A stretch of 64,000 nucleotides of DNA from Rhodoblastus sphagnicola (GTDB taxonomy: Bacteria > Pseudomonadota > Alphaproteobacteria > Rhizobiales > Beijerinckiaceae). The stretch is taken from positions 1 through 64,000 of the forward strand of contig NZ_NHSJ01000036.1 in the NCBI RefSeq assembly GCF_002937075.1, written 5' to 3'. Of this stretch, positions 8,989 to 19,045 are shown piece after piece. The stretch's first letter is position 1; each line of letters starts with the position of its first letter. Position numbers and translations under genes: made by a program. Under the pieces are notes generated by a model, which saw only the letters and a list, made by a program, of their open reading frames with translations, searched no databases and was not told the origin of the DNA.

Positions 8989-9755
8989 GCGCAAGTCTGG
9001 AAGCGGCGGCGCTGGTTTTTTCACGCGGCGAAAGGCGTGTGCTCGACGGCGCCTCGCTGGCCCTGGCGCCCGGCGAGATCGTCTCGCTGCTTGGCGCCAA
9101 TGGCTCGGGCAAGACCACGCTGCTGCGGCTGATGCTCGGCTTTCTCAAGCCCGATGGCGGCGCCGTCGCGCTCGACAACCGGACCTTGCGCGCATGGTCG
9201 CGTCGCGACATCGCCAGACAGGTCGCCTATGTCGCGCAAAACCATGTCGCGCCCTTTCCCTATCGCGTCCGCGACGTGGTGCTGCTTGGGCGCCTGCCGC
9301 AAGCGGGCTGGCTGGCGCCGGTCGCGGCGCGCGACTTCGAGGCCGCCGACGCCCTGCTCGAAGACTTGGGTATTCTGCCTCTCGCCGATCGGCCCTACAC
9401 GGAAATCTCCGGCGGCGAGCGCCAGCTCACGCTGATCGCCCGCGCCCTGGCGCAAGGCGCAAACCTGCTGGTGATGGACGAACCCATGGCGGGCCTTGAT
9501 TATGGCGCGCAGATCCGGCTGATGCGGCTGTTGCAAGGGTTAAAGCGACAGGGCATCGGCGTGCTGCTCAGCACCCACCATCCCGAACACGCCTTTTGGG
9601 CCTCGGATCGCATCGCGCTGCTGGAACAGGGCCGTGTCACCGTCGATGGCGCCCCGTGCGACGTTCTCGACGCCGAGGCGGTCGAGCGGCTTTACCGCGT
9701 GCAGGTCAAAACCCTCACCGCCGCCGATGGCCGCCGCGCCTTCCTGCCGGAGTGA
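8985..9755 (+). CDS. ABC transporter ATP-binding protein, FecE/BtuD type
   Basis: A 256-residue ATPase. Walker A is GANGSGKTT near residue 36, the signature is SGGERQ near residue 143, and Walker B with its glutamate is LLVMDEP near residue 164; the switch histidine follows in LSTHHPEHA. The start is a GTG at 8985 within ATGTGA, overlapping the permease stop; no ATG lies nearer that keeps the N-terminal strand. It powers the permease just upstream. Length and motifs match iron-chelate or cobalamin importers. Confidence 0.92.
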   Translation: MSASLEAAALVFSRGERRVLDGASLALAPGEIVSLLGANGSGKTTLLRLMLGFLKPDGGAVALDNRTLRAWSRRDIARQVAYVAQNHVAPFPYRVRDVVLLGRLPQAGWLAPVAARDFEAADALLEDLGILPLADRPYTEISGGERQLTLIARALAQGANLLVMDEPMAGLDYGAQIRLMRLLQGLKRQGIGVLLSTHHPEHAFWASDRIALLEQGRVTVDGAPCDVLDAEAVERLYRVQVKTLTAADGRRAFLPE

Positions 9756-9758
9756 CTT

Positions 9759-10571
9759 ATGAGCGAACCTCTCATCATCGATGATCTGGATTTCGGCCAG
9801 ATGTATCGGGACCATCAGGCCCGCGCCGGCAGTTGGGCGAAGCCGCCGGAGTACTGGGACGCGAGGGCGCAAGCTTTTGACGCGCGCGTCAGCGCGGGCG
9901 GCGGTTATATCGACGCCTTCATTTCGCACATGGATCTCTCCGACTGCCGCAGCCTGATCGACATCGGCTGTGGCAATGGCGCCCTGTCCGTGGCCCTCGC
10001 GCCACACCTCGAAACCATCGTGGCGCTCGATTACAGCCCCGCGATGCTTGATGTCACGCGCCATCGGGCGGTCGAGGCCGGGACGGGCAACGTTACAACG
10101 GTGTTGCGCGCCTGGGAGGACGACTGGAGCGATCTGCCCGTTTGCGATGTCGCCATCGCCTCGCGCTCGACCGGCGTGATGGACCTGGAAGCGGCGCTGC
10201 GTAAACTCGACCGTCAGGCGCGCAAGCGAGTCTATCTCACCGCACCTGTTGGCGCCCGCGAGATCAATTCTTCCATATTGGAGGCGCTCTGCCGGCCGCC
10301 TGCGCCCAAAATCGACAAGCCGGACTACATCTACTTCATCAACCTGCTCTACCGCATGAACCGGATGCCGAGGCTCGAATTTATCTCGCATCCGCGCAGT
10401 GAAGAGCCCAAGACGGATTGGCTAGGCTTCCAGCGCAACGCCGCATTTTTTCTCGGGCAATTGTCTGAACCTGAATGGGAACGCCTGCGCGCATGGCGCG
10501 AGTTGAACCCTGATGCGCCCTTGTTTGAGCGTGATCAACAGCATTGGGCGTTTATCTCATGGTCAACCTGA
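9759..10571 (+). CDS. SAM-dependent methyltransferase at end of uptake operon
   Basis: A 270-residue class I methyltransferase. Motif I reads SLIDIGCGNGALSVALAPH near residue 67, followed by VALDYSPAMLDVTRHRA. It starts three bases after the ATPase stop, so it belongs to the uptake operon. Its C-terminal third (YFINLLYRMNRMPRLEFI) is also met in methyltransferases linked to metal-uptake loci, as far as I recall. It may act on the imported compound together with the luciferase-like enzyme. No substrate can be assigned. The following DNA is decayed, so this is the last gene of the operon. Confidence 0.85.
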   Translation: MSEPLIIDDLDFGQMYRDHQARAGSWAKPPEYWDARAQAFDARVSAGGGYIDAFISHMDLSDCRSLIDIGCGNGALSVALAPHLETIVALDYSPAMLDVTRHRAVEAGTGNVTTVLRAWEDDWSDLPVCDVAIASRSTGVMDLEAALRKLDRQARKRVYLTAPVGAREINSSILEALCRPPAPKIDKPDYIYFINLLYRMNRMPRLEFISHPRSEEPKTDWLGFQRNAAFFLGQLSEPEWERLRAWRELNPDAPLFERDQQHWAFISWST

Positions 10572-10603
10572 CGGCTGACGTGTCGCTTGGCATTTAATAG
10601 TAA

Positions 10604-10900
10604 GGCGCCGATGAAATTGCCTCTGACTTCCTGCGAACGACGGCGCTCCTGCGGGCTGTCGGCGAGATTTCGCCGGAACCGATCTACGCCAAGGACATCG
10701 AGGACCGCTTTCTCTGCTACAATCCCTCCGCACTCGCGGTGATCGGCAAGAGCGCGGAGGTTGTGCTGGGCCACACCGATGCGGAATGGCGCCACGATCC
10801 GAAGCAGGCCGCCATCGTCATGGCGAATGACCGCGCATCATGCAAACCGGTCTGGCCGAGGTCATCTTGATATTCAATGTCGGATTTTGCGACCAAGGCC
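10604..10900 (+). pseudogene. PAS-domain protein remnant
   Basis: In one frame from about 10604 the DNA reads LLRAVGEISPEPIYAKDIE, then FLCYNPSALAVIGKSAEVV and LGHTDAEWRHDPKQAAIVMA, a PAS sensor domain as in histidine kinases. Near 10830 the frame shifts and continues RIMQTGLAEVI in another frame before breaking off. There is no start, no kinase and no other domain. It is a relic between the uptake operon and the glycolate operon. Confidence 0.7.
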
Positions 10901-10984
10901 GTTCTTGAGCGCACGCCATTCGTAAGCAAAAGATAAGGGCGGGAGGGCCTGCCCCGCCTTCAAGGCCACTTGCACCCATTGAAC

Positions 10985-11258
10985 AGCGGCTTACACTGAC
11001 TTGGCCGCACTCCAACGCGATCTCGATCCGGCGCCGTTTGCGCCCACCAATTCCTCGGACGGCGTGATGAGCAAGATGGTGTCGCCGCAGAATATCGCCA
11101 CCGGCGTCGCCGTGACCAATCTCCGTGGCCGCGAGGGAACCTGCTTGGTCCGCACCTTCCTGCACAGCCTCATCCTGGCGCTGATGCTCAGCGCCGTGGT
11201 CGCGGCGCAACGCGAGCTGTTCCATTGGATGGCGCCGATCGTCGGGTCGGCGAAATGA
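10985..11258 (+). pseudogene. C-terminal fragment of LctP/GlcA-type glycolate/lactate permease
   Basis: About 85 residues match the end of the L-lactate permease family (LctP, GlcA): GVMSKMVSPQNIATGVAVTN, GREGTCLVRTFLHSLILAL, and a final membrane segment ending HWMAPIVG. The remaining 450 or so residues are gone, and no start or ribosome site is present. The fragment runs directly into glcD by a four-base overlap, so an intact permease gene once led this operon. Glycolate uptake must now rely on another transporter or diffusion. Confidence 0.75.
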
Positions 11259-12745
11259 TCCTGATGCCGGAGCCGGACGCGGCCACGCTTGCCCGTCGCG
11301 CCGAGATCGTCGCGGACCTTCGCGCCATCGTCCCGGGCGAAGGCGTGATCGAGTCCGAACAGGAGCGGCGCGCCTATGAATGCGACGCATTGACCGCCTA
11401 TCGACAATTGCCGCTGGTGGTGGTGCTGCCGGAAACCACGCGGCAGGTGGTCGAAGTGCTGCGCTATTGCCAGGCGCGGACTCTGAAAGTTGTGCCGCGC
11501 GGCGCCGGCACGTCGCTGTCGGGCGGGGCGCTGCCGCTGGCCGACGCCGTATTGCTCGGCATGGGCAAGTTCAAGCGCATTTTGGAGATCGACGCCGCCA
11601 ATCGCTGCGTCGTCGCCCAGCCCGGCGTGACCAATCTCGGCATTTCCCAGGCGGTGCAAGGGCTGGGGCTCTATTATGCGCCGGACCCGTCCAGTCAGAT
11701 CGCCTGCACCATTGGCGGCAATGTCGCGGAAAATTCCGGCGGCGTGCATTGCCTGAAATACGGCCTGACCACCAACAATGTCATCGGCGTCGAATTCGTC
11801 ACCATCGAGGGCGAGGTGATCCGCCTCGGCGGCAAGCATTTCGACGCTGGCGGCTATGATCTGCTCGGCGTGCTGGTCGGCTCGGAAGGCCTGCTCGGAA
11901 TCGTCACCGAAGTCACCGTGCGCGTGCTGCCGACGCCGCCCGGCGCCCGCGCCTTGCTGATCGGCTTTCCCACCATGCAGGGCGCCGGCGATTGCGTCGC
12001 CGCCGTGATCGGCGCGGGCGTCATTCCCGGCGGCATGGAGATCATGGACAGGCTGGCGATTGAAGCGGCGGAGGCTTTCGTTCACGCTGGCTATCCGCTC
12101 GATGTCGAGGCGCTGCTGATCGTCGAACTCGACGGTTGCGCGGCGGAGGTCGATCATCTCATCGCGCGTGTCGAAGCCATCGCCAGGGCGTATGGCGCCA
12201 CCACCTGCCGCGCCAGCCAATCGGAAGCGGAGCGGCTGCTGTTCTGGGCCGGGCGCAAGGCGGCCTTTCCTGCGGTGGGGCGCATCTCCCCTGATTATAT
12301 GTGCATGGATGGCACGATACCGCGCAAGGAAATCGGCAGCGTTTTGCTTCGGATGAAACAGATGGAGGAAAAGCACGGGCTTCGCGTCGCCAATGTCTTC
12401 CATGCCGGCGACGGCAATCTTCATCCGCTGATCCTCTTTGACGCCAACATATCCGGAGAATTGCAGCGCGCCGAGGATTTCGGCCATGACATCTTGCGGC
12501 TCTGCGTCGAAGTCGGCGGCGTGCTCACCGGCGAACATGGCGTCGGCGTGGAAAAACGCGACCTGATGGACGCCATGTTCAACGAGGTCGATCTCGCCCA
12601 GCAGCAGAGGCTGAAATGCGCCTTTGACGCGAGCGGCCTGCTCAATCCCGGCAAGGTTTTCCCGCAACTGTGCCGCTGCGCGGAGCTTGGGCGCATGCAT
12701 GTCCATGCGGGCCGATTGCGCTTCCCCGACCTGCCCCGGTTCTGA
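11255..12745 (+). CDS. glcD: Glycolate oxidase FAD-linked subunit
   Basis: A 496-residue FAD-dependent subunit of glycolate dehydrogenase. The FAD_binding_4 domain shows VVPRGAGTSLSGGALPL near residue 88 and QIACTIGGNVAENSGGVHC near residue 150. The C-terminal FAD-oxidase domain ends with VANVFHAGDGNLHPLILFD and VGGVLTGEHGVGVEKRDLM, both diagnostic of GlcD. With GlcE and GlcF it oxidises glycolate to glyoxylate at the membrane, passing electrons to the respiratory chain. The ATG at 11255 was chosen over 11225 because it follows the permease remnant and fits the family N-terminus. It is 10 bases from glcE. Confidence 0.93.
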   Translation: MILMPEPDAATLARRAEIVADLRAIVPGEGVIESEQERRAYECDALTAYRQLPLVVVLPETTRQVVEVLRYCQARTLKVVPRGAGTSLSGGALPLADAVLLGMGKFKRILEIDAANRCVVAQPGVTNLGISQAVQGLGLYYAPDPSSQIACTIGGNVAENSGGVHCLKYGLTTNNVIGVEFVTIEGEVIRLGGKHFDAGGYDLLGVLVGSEGLLGIVTEVTVRVLPTPPGARALLIGFPTMQGAGDCVAAVIGAGVIPGGMEIMDRLAIEAAEAFVHAGYPLDVEALLIVELDGCAAEVDHLIARVEAIARAYGATTCRASQSEAERLLFWAGRKAAFPAVGRISPDYMCMDGTIPRKEIGSVLLRMKQMEEKHGLRVANVFHAGDGNLHPLILFDANISGELQRAEDFGHDILRLCVEVGGVLTGEHGVGVEKRDLMDAMFNEVDLAQQQRLKCAFDASGLLNPGKVFPQLCRCAELGRMHVHAGRLRFPDLPRF

Positions 12746-12755
12746 AGGATTCTGC

Positions 12756-14000
12756 ATGGCGCTTTACCGTCCCGCCGACGAAAAGGAAATCGCCGAACTG
12801 GTGGCGACTTGCGCGGCGCAGCCCGAGACGTTGGAGATTTTCGCCGGCGCCAGCAAGCGCGCGTTCGGGCGTCCCGTTGCGGCGGATCACCAGCTTGATC
12901 TGTCGCGGCTTGCCGGCGTCATCGCCTATGAAGCGGCGGAGCTGGTGCTGACCGCACGCCCGGCGACGCCGCTTCAAACCATCAAGCAAGTCTTGCGCGA
13001 ACAAGGCCAGATGCTCGCCTTCGAGCCGCCATCGTGGCGCGACCTGCTGCAAACGCAAGCGCAGCCGACCGATTCCCCGGCGCAGCCAACTGGTTACTCG
13101 GCGCAGCCGACTGTTGGCGGCGTTCTCTCCTGCAATCTCTCGGGACCGCGCCGGGTGCGCGCCGGCGCCGCCCGCGATTTCTTTCTCGGCTTTTCCGCCG
13201 TGAACGGGCGTGGCGAGCTGTTCAAGGCTGGCGGCAAGGTGGTGAAAAATGTCACCGGTTTCGACCTCAGCAAATTGCTCGCAGGCTCGTTCGGCACGCT
13301 GGCGATCCTGACCGAAGTGACGCTGAAGGTGATGCCGCGACCGGAAACGGAAACAACGCTGTTGTTGCGCGGGCTGGACGATGCTGGCGCCATTGACGCC
13401 ATGGCGCGCGCCCTCAACACGCCCTTTGAAGTCTCCGGCGTCGCCCACCTGCCCGCCGCCGTCGCGGGCCGTGTGCTGGAGGACGGCGCCGCCACCGCCC
13501 TTCGCCTGGAAGGCCCCTCGCCCTCCGTCGCGTTTCGCGCCGGGGAGATCGCGCGGATGTTTGGCGGCGCGACCCGGCTCGACGGCGAGGCTTCCGCTCG
13601 GCTGTGGCGCGACATTGGCGAGGTTCGCGCGTTGCTGCCGCAAGGCGCGGCGCTGGTCTGGCGGCTATGCCCGACGCCGGGCGAGGCGGCGGCGCTGGTC
13701 GCGGCGCTGCGCGCCGCGCTATCCTCGGCGGAAGCCTTTTACGACTGGGGCGGCGGGCTGGTCTGGCTGTCTCTGGATGCCGAAGAGGCCGGCGTCGATG
13801 GCGGCGCGAGCGCGGTGCGCAGCGCGATGCGGACCGCCGGCGGCCATGCCACGCTGATCGTCGCGCCGGAATCGATGCGCGCCGCCGTCGATGTGTTCGA
13901 ACCGCCGCCGCCGGCGCTGCGCGCCTTGAGCGCGCGGGTGAAGGCGAATTTCGATCCTCTGGGCCTGTTCAATCCCGGACGCATGGGCGGGGGCGCGTGA
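12756..14000 (+). CDS. glcE: Glycolate oxidase FAD-binding subunit
   Basis: A 414-residue FAD-binding subunit. Features include [20 protein letters not shown] near residue 29, [18 protein letters not shown] near residue 128, and [20 protein letters not shown] near residue 157, all typical of GlcE. It ends [12 protein letters not shown]. It forms the glycolate dehydrogenase complex with GlcD and GlcF. The start was set at 12756, ten bases after glcD, where the GlcE N-terminus begins; the upstream extension is out-of-frame glcD DNA. The stop overlaps the glcF start by one base (TGATG). A short three-copy repeat is inserted near residues 102-122 (separate entry). Confidence 0.92.
   Translation: MALYRPADEKEIAELVATCAAQPETLEIFAGASKRAFGRPVAADHQLDLSRLAGVIAYEAAELVLTARPATPLQTIKQVLREQGQMLAFEPPSWRDLLQTQAQPTDSPAQPTGYSAQPTVGGVLSCNLSGPRRVRAGAARDFFLGFSAVNGRGELFKAGGKVVKNVTGFDLSKLLAGSFGTLAILTEVTLKVMPRPETETTLLLRGLDDAGAIDAMARALNTPFEVSGVAHLPAAVAGRVLEDGAATALRLEGPSPSVAFRAGEIARMFGGATRLDGEASARLWRDIGEVRALLPQGAALVWRLCPTPGEAAALVAALRAALSSAEAFYDWGGGLVWLSLDAEEAGVDGGASAVRSAMRTAGGHATLIVAPESMRAAVDVFEPPPPALRALSARVKANFDPLGLFNPGRMGGGA
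13059..13121 (+). repeat. Three tandem 21-base units inside glcE
   Basis: Units at 13059-13079, 13080-13100 and 13101-13121 all begin GCGCAGCC and encode [14 protein letters not shown] and AQPTVGG. The repeat keeps the frame and lies in a loop before the conserved SGPRRVRAG segment, where GlcE proteins usually have a shorter linker. It looks like in-frame slippage expansion, likely tolerated because the loop is exposed. Confidence 0.75.
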
Positions 14001-15289
14001 TGCAAACCCAGTTCACCCTCACCCAGCTCGCCGATCCCGCCACAGCCGAGGCCGACACGATTTTGCGCGCCTGCGTGCATTGCGGCTTCTGCAACGCGAC
14101 CTGCCCGACCTACGCCCTGCTGGGCGACGAACTCGACAGCCCGCGCGGGCGCATCTATCTCATCAAGGACATGCTGGAAAACGACCGGCCCGCCAGCGCC
14201 GATGTGGTCAAGCATATCGACCGCTGCCTGTCCTGCCTGTCCTGCATGACCACCTGCCCCTCCGGCGTGCATTACATGCATCTGGTCGATCACGCCCGCG
14301 CGCATATCGAGAAGACCTATCGCCGGCCCTGGCTGGATCGGCTCACGCGGCGCATCGTCGGCCATATTCTGCCCCGGCCCGGTCTGCTCCGCGTGGCGAT
14401 CAGCGTCGCAGGTCTACTCAAGCCTATCGCCCCCCTGTTGCCGCGACGCCTGCGGCCGGCGCTGGCGCTGGCGCCCTTCGACCCGCCCGAACCCTCGCCG
14501 CTGGAACAGCCGCGCATCATCCCGGCGGAAGGGCGGAAACGTCGTCGCGTCGGCCTGATGACCGGTTGCGCGCAAAAGGCTCTGGCGCCGCAGATCAACG
14601 AAGCTACGGCGCGGCTGCTGACGCGCCATGGCTGCGAAGTGGTGATTGCGGAAGGCGCGGACTGTTGCGGCGCGCTCAACCATCATCTCGGCCAGGACGA
14701 TGGCCTCGCCTTCGCTCGCGGCTCCATCCGCGCCTGGAGCCGCGAGATCGAAAGCGGAGGACTCGACGCTCTGGTCATCAACACCTCCGGCTGCGGCGTG
14801 ATGATCAAGGATTATGGCTTTCTGTTTCGCGACGATCCTGAAATGGCGGACAAGGCGCAAAAGATCGCCGCGCTGGCGCGCGACATCACCGAGATCATGA
14901 GCGAGATCGGCCTGAAGGCGCCCGCGCGCGCCAGCGGTCGCCGCGTCGCCTATCACAGCGCCTGCACCCTGCAACACGGACAGAAAATCCGCGACGCGCC
15001 GAAGGCGCTGCTCGAACAAGCCGGCTTTGTCGTGCTGGATCCGCCGGAGGGCCATTTGTGCTGCGGTTCGGCGGGAACCTATAATCTGTTGCAGCCGGAC
15101 CTTGCGACGCGGCTGCGGGCGCGCAAATGCGCCAATCTGGAGAGCATGCAGCCAGACATGATCGCCGCCGGCAATATTGGCTGCATCTTGCAGATCGGCG
15201 CGGCGACGCAACTGCCGGCGCTGCACACGGTTGAGCTGCTGGACTGGGCGACCGGAGGGCCGCGCCCCGCCGTCCTGCCGGAGGCGTGA
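14000..15289 (+). CDS. glcF: Glycolate oxidase iron-sulfur subunit
   Basis: A 429-residue iron-sulfur subunit. Two [4Fe-4S] motifs are visible: [14 protein letters not shown] near residue 25 and [17 protein letters not shown] near residue 78. Two CCG-type domains follow ([15 protein letters not shown] and [18 protein letters not shown]), as in heterodisulfide-reductase-like electron carriers. It passes electrons from the GlcD/GlcE flavins to the quinone pool. Its ATG overlaps the glcE stop by one base. Length and motifs fit the family. Confidence 0.94.
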   Translation: MQTQFTLTQLADPATAEADTILRACVHCGFCNATCPTYALLGDELDSPRGRIYLIKDMLENDRPASADVVKHIDRCLSCLSCMTTCPSGVHYMHLVDHARAHIEKTYRRPWLDRLTRRIVGHILPRPGLLRVAISVAGLLKPIAPLLPRRLRPALALAPFDPPEPSPLEQPRIIPAEGRKRRRVGLMTGCAQKALAPQINEATARLLTRHGCEVVIAEGADCCGALNHHLGQDDGLAFARGSIRAWSREIESGGLDALVINTSGCGVMIKDYGFLFRDDPEMADKAQKIAALARDITEIMSEIGLKAPARASGRRVAYHSACTLQHGQKIRDAPKALLEQAGFVVLDPPEGHLCCGSAGTYNLLQPDLATRLRARKCANLESMQPDMIAAGNIGCILQIGAATQLPALHTVELLDWATGGPRPAVLPEA

Positions 15290-15311
15290 GGATAGAAAGA
15301 GCGAGGAAGCC

Positions 15312-17477
15312 ATGACGTCCCAATCTCAGGCGCCCCGGATCAAGGTCGCGCCCGTGTTCAAGCGCTTCATCGAGGACGAGGCGCTGCCCGGAACCGGGCT
15401 GGCGCCGCCGGTCTTCTGGGCGGCGCTGGAGCGCTTGCTGGTCGAATTTGCGCCGCAAAACAAAGCGCTGTTGGCCAAACGCGACGCGATGCAGGCGCAT
15501 ATCGACCGCTGGCATCTGGAGCGGCGCGGCCAGCCGCATGACGCGGTCGCCTACAAGAGCTTTCTGAGCGAGATCGGCTATCTGCTGCCCCAAGGCGAAG
15601 ATTTTTCCATTGCGACCGAACATGTCGATCCCGAAATCAGCACCACCGCCGGGCCGCAACTGGTGGTTCCCATCAACAACGCCCGCTATGCGCTCAACGC
15701 CGCCAACGCCCGCTGGGGCAGCCTTTATGACGCGCTTTACGGCACGGATGCGCTGGCCCCGACCGACCCCGGCCATCGGGGCTATGATCCCGAACGCGGC
15801 GCCGCCGTGGTCGCCTGGGTCCGCGCCTTCCTCGACCGGATCGCGCCGCTGAAGGACGCTTCCCATGCCGACGCGGCGGGCTTCGCCATTGAGGCCGACC
15901 AGTTGCGCGTAAAACTGAAAAACGGCGCGACGACGGAACTGGCCGAGGGCGCGCAATGGGTCGGCTATGTCGGCGACGCCGCCAATCCCTCGCGCATCCT
16001 GCTGCTTCACCATGGCCTGCATGTCGAAATTGTGGTGGATCGCACGACGACGGTTGGCGGGCTCGACGCCGCCGGGATCAGCGATGTCATTCTTGAGGCG
16101 GCGCTGACCACGATTCAGGATTGCGAGGATTCCGTCGCCGCTGTCGATGCCGAAGACAAGGTCGCGGTCTATCGCAACTGGCTCGGTCTGATGAAGGGCG
16201 ACCTTGCCGCGACTTTCGCCAAAGGCCAGGGCCAGGAGACTCGCAAGCTTGCGCCTGACCGCGCCTATCTGCGCCCGGATGGCGCGCCGTTCATCCTGCC
16301 CGGTCGCGCTTTGTTGCTGGTGCGCACGGTCGGCCATCTCATGACCAGCGATCTGGCGACGCTCGATGGTGAGGAAGCGCCGGAAGGCCTGATCGACGCG
16401 CTGACCACCACGGCCATCGCCCTGCATGACCTGCGCGGCGCCGCGCCCCTGCGCAACAGCCGCGCCGGTTCGGTTTATATCGTCAAGCCGAAGATGCACG
16501 GCCCGGAAGAAGCCGCCTTCGCCGATCGCGTTTTCGCCTTTGTCGAACAGGCGCTTGGTCTTGCGCCCAACACCGTGAAAATGGGCATCATGGACGAGGA
16601 GCGCCGCACCTCGGTCAATCTCAAGGAAACTATTCGCGCCGCGAAAGACCGGGTGTTCTTCATCAACACCGGCTTCCTCGACCGCACTGGCGACGAAATG
16701 CACACATCCAGGCTCGCCGGGCCTTTCATCCGCAAGAACGACATGAAATCCAGCACCTGGATTTCCGCCTATGAGGCCAACAATATGGATGTGGGTCTGG
16801 GCGCCGGCTTCCGGGGCCGCGCCCAGATCGGCAAGGGCATGTGGGCCATGCCGGACCTGATGGCGGAAATGCTGAAGGTCAAGATCGGCCATCCGCAGGC
16901 GGGCGCCAGCACCGCCTGGGTGCCCTCGCCCACCGCCGCGACGCTGCACGCCACCCACTACCATCAAGTCGATGTCGCCGCGCGCCAGGAGGCGCTTGCG
17001 AGCCGCGCGCCCGCAAAACTCGACGATCTCCTGACGCTCCCCCTCGCCGACCGGCCCAACTGGTCGCGCGACGAGGTCCAGCAGGAACTGGACAATAACG
17101 CCCAGGGCATTCTCGGCTATGTCGTGCGCTGGATCGACCAGGGCGTCGGCTGCTCGAAAGTGCCGGATATTCACGACGTCGGCCTGATGGAGGATCGCGC
17201 CACGCTGCGCATCTCCTCGCAGCATATCGCCAATTGGCTGCTGCATGGCGTCTGCGACGCGGCGCAGGCGCGCGAGACTTTTACACGCATGGCGGCGGTG
17301 GTCGATGGCCAGAACGCCAGCGATCCCGCCTATCGCCCGATGGCGCCGGATTTCGACGGCTCCATCGCCTTTCAGACCGCCTGCGCGCTGGTGTTCGAGG
17401 GCGTCCGCCAGCCCAATGGCTATACCGAACCGCTGCTGCACGCGGGACGCCGCAAGCTCAAGGCCGCCAAGGCCTGA
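15312..17477 (+). CDS. glcB: Malate synthase G
   Basis: A 721-residue single-chain malate synthase of the G isoform, which condenses glyoxylate with acetyl-CoA to malate. Conserved regions are [20 protein letters not shown] near residue 275, [19 protein letters not shown] near residue 387, and [17 protein letters not shown] near residue 423; the length is right for the G form. The ATG at 15312 follows GCGAGGAAGCC, a good ribosome site, 23 bases after glcF. Its place after the oxidase genes shows the operon's purpose: glyoxylate made by GlcDEF goes straight into malate. Confidence 0.95.
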   Translation: MTSQSQAPRIKVAPVFKRFIEDEALPGTGLAPPVFWAALERLLVEFAPQNKALLAKRDAMQAHIDRWHLERRGQPHDAVAYKSFLSEIGYLLPQGEDFSIATEHVDPEISTTAGPQLVVPINNARYALNAANARWGSLYDALYGTDALAPTDPGHRGYDPERGAAVVAWVRAFLDRIAPLKDASHADAAGFAIEADQLRVKLKNGATTELAEGAQWVGYVGDAANPSRILLLHHGLHVEIVVDRTTTVGGLDAAGISDVILEAALTTIQDCEDSVAAVDAEDKVAVYRNWLGLMKGDLAATFAKGQGQETRKLAPDRAYLRPDGAPFILPGRALLLVRTVGHLMTSDLATLDGEEAPEGLIDALTTTAIALHDLRGAAPLRNSRAGSVYIVKPKMHGPEEAAFADRVFAFVEQALGLAPNTVKMGIMDEERRTSVNLKETIRAAKDRVFFINTGFLDRTGDEMHTSRLAGPFIRKNDMKSSTWISAYEANNMDVGLGAGFRGRAQIGKGMWAMPDLMAEMLKVKIGHPQAGASTAWVPSPTAATLHATHYHQVDVAARQEALASRAPAKLDDLLTLPLADRPNWSRDEVQQELDNNAQGILGYVVRWIDQGVGCSKVPDIHDVGLMEDRATLRISSQHIANWLLHGVCDAAQARETFTRMAAVVDGQNASDPAYRPMAPDFDGSIAFQTACALVFEGVRQPNGYTEPLLHAGRRKLKAAKA

Positions 17478-17496
17478 ATACCAAAGGGGATCGCCC

Positions 17497-17913
17497 ATGT
17501 TGACGCTCGAACACGCACAGAAAATTGTCGCAGCCGCCTTGGCCGCATCGCGCGAAAAGGGCCTGAAACCCATGGGAATTGTCGTGCTCGACGCGCGCGG
17601 CGCCTTGCGCGCGGCGGCGGTTGAGGACGGCGCCAGCCTGGAGCGCTGGCGGGTCGCCTATGGCAAGGCGCGCGGCGCCATCAGCCTGGGCGTGAGTTCA
17701 CGCATGATCGAGAAAATGGCGCAGGACCGGCCCTATTTCATCGGCGCGCTCGGCTCGGTCCTGACCGAAGGCATCGTGCCGGTTCCCGGCGGCGTGCTGA
17801 TCCGCGACCCGGCCGGCGCGGTGATTGGCGCGGCGGGCGCCTCCGGCGACACCTCCGACAATGACGAGGCGGCGCTCCTCACGGCGCTGGGCGCGGCGGG
17901 TCTGGCCAGTTGA
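17497..17913 (+). CDS. glcG: GlcG/HbpS-type heme-binding-like protein
   Basis: A 138-residue protein of the GlcG/HbpS (PF03928) family. The sequence starts LTLEHAQKIVAAALAASREK and has GIVVLDARGALRAAAVEDGA and a glycine-rich core PVPGGVLIRDPAGAVIGAAG. Members are small alpha-beta proteins commonly found in glycolate operons; their exact role there is not settled. The start lies 20 bases after glcB behind an AAGGGGAT stretch. It closes the operon, as the next DNA downstream is decayed. Confidence 0.85.
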   Translation: MLTLEHAQKIVAAALAASREKGLKPMGIVVLDARGALRAAAVEDGASLERWRVAYGKARGAISLGVSSRMIEKMAQDRPYFIGALGSVLTEGIVPVPGGVLIRDPAGAVIGAAGASGDTSDNDEAALLTALGAAGLAS

Positions 17914-17919
17914 AACCCG

Positions 17920-18266
17920 TCCGGCCACATCCGAACCGGAATCGGAAATCCGAAATGTTTCATTCCGATCGCCCATACCGCCTCTGCCTTGCGCCGCTTT
18001 AGAATCTCCAGGAATCCGCGCGCGGGCGGCGACAGGGTCTTGGCGGCCATATGCGCGACATACCGTTGCCGCTCGATCGGAAAGCCCTGAACGTCGAGTT
18101 CCCGCAAGGCGCCCGAGGCGGCGTCGAGCGCCAGAACGTGGCGCGACAGCGCGGTGAGGCCGAGGCCCGCCGCCACCACCTGCTTGATGGTTTCGTCGCT
18201 GCCCGAACTCATCATGAACGCGCCCAAGGGAACGATCGCCATTGAAACGGCCGCGAATGTCGGCAA
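17920..18266 (-). pseudogene. LysR-family regulator fragment (C-terminal)
   Basis: About 100 residues match the effector-binding end of a LysR-type (CbbR-like) regulator: SGSDETIKQVVAAGLGLTAL, SRHVLALDAASGALRELDV, FPIERQRYVAHMAAKTLSPP and ARGFLEILKRR. The DNA-binding half is missing and the frame runs on into antisense glcG. It is a relic opposite the glc operon and may once have controlled a neighbour now lost. Confidence 0.75.
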
Positions 18267-18289
18267 TCGTCCGTCGCCGACGAAGCGGA

Positions 18290-18600
18290 TCGGCTTGCAT
18301 GGCCAAGGCGACGCCGATTGGCCGAGCTACAACAAGACGCTGACCTCCGAGCGCTTTTCCGCGCTGGACGAAATTACAACGGCGAACGTCAAAAACCTGA
18401 AGGTGTTATGCACCTACGACACGGGCCAATATACCGGTTTCAGTTTCGGATTGCTCGAAGTGCGGGGCGCTCTCGTCTTCACCGCCGAATATGATATTTT
18501 TCAATCAATCCCAATGATTGCAGCCAGAATTGGCGCGTGCATGAAGAGTATACGCCCGCCTCGGCGCAAGGCGTCGGCCGTCACCATCGCCGATCCGAAA
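18290..18600 (+). pseudogene. PQQ-dependent dehydrogenase N-terminal fragment
   Basis: The DNA reads DADWPSYNKTLTSERFSALD, EITTANVKNLKVLCTYDTGQ and YTGFSFGLLEVRGALVFTAE, the start of a quinoprotein beta-propeller with two usual landmarks (the WPSYN and DTGQYTGF segments). Near 18500 a one-base shift moves the frame, continuing NWRVHEEYTPASAQGV. No catalytic region remains. The gene is a relic, wedged between a LysR fragment and egtD. Confidence 0.75.
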
Positions 18601-19045
18601 AAGGCAGCGCCGGGGGCAGATCGAAATCGCGCGTGAAATCCGCGACGATCGGGAACACGTCAAGCCTGGGAAAACGTTTGGCGATGCGGCTTGTGGTTTG
18701 TGCGAGTTCATCGGCGGCTATGTCGATGGGAAGGTAGAGCCGAGGCGCGCGCAAGGCGTCGATGAGGATCTCGGTCTTGATCCCGGAGCCCGCGCCATAT
18801 TCGAGCAGCACAGCGCCCTCGCCGCAGAAGTTGGCCATATCCCGAGCGTTTTGCGAGACGATCTCCGTCTCTGTTCGTGTGGGATAATAATCTTCGATGC
18901 GCGTGATCGCGTTGAACAGGTCCGAGCCGCGCGCGTCATAGAGCCAGCAGCAAGGGATCGATTTCTGTTTGCGAGAAAGCCCGGAGACGACGGCTGCGCG
19001 AAAAGCCTCGTCCGATCTCGTTTGGAAGCCCAGTTCAAGCGTCAT
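18581..19045 (-). pseudogene. egtD: Truncated histidine N-alpha-methyltransferase
   Basis: An intact start (ATG at 19045) leads into the first half of EgtD, the ergothioneine enzyme that trimethylates histidine: [37 protein letters not shown] and [20 protein letters not shown], the SAM site. The gene breaks off after [10 protein letters not shown] at about 154 residues; the family is around 320 long. It begins inside the end of an egtB fragment, the usual egtB-egtD order. No function is expected. Confidence 0.85.

Noticed and set aside
13059-13121. Possible CRISPR or direct-repeat array
   Set aside because: The units are contiguous, without spacers, and keep the glcE reading frame; this is a coding tandem repeat.
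14895-17573. An 892-codon open frame on the minus strand opposite malate synthase
   Set aside because: It is antisense to an intact, well-conserved gene; its translation is rich in Arg and Gly without any domain. Long antisense frames are usual at this GC content.
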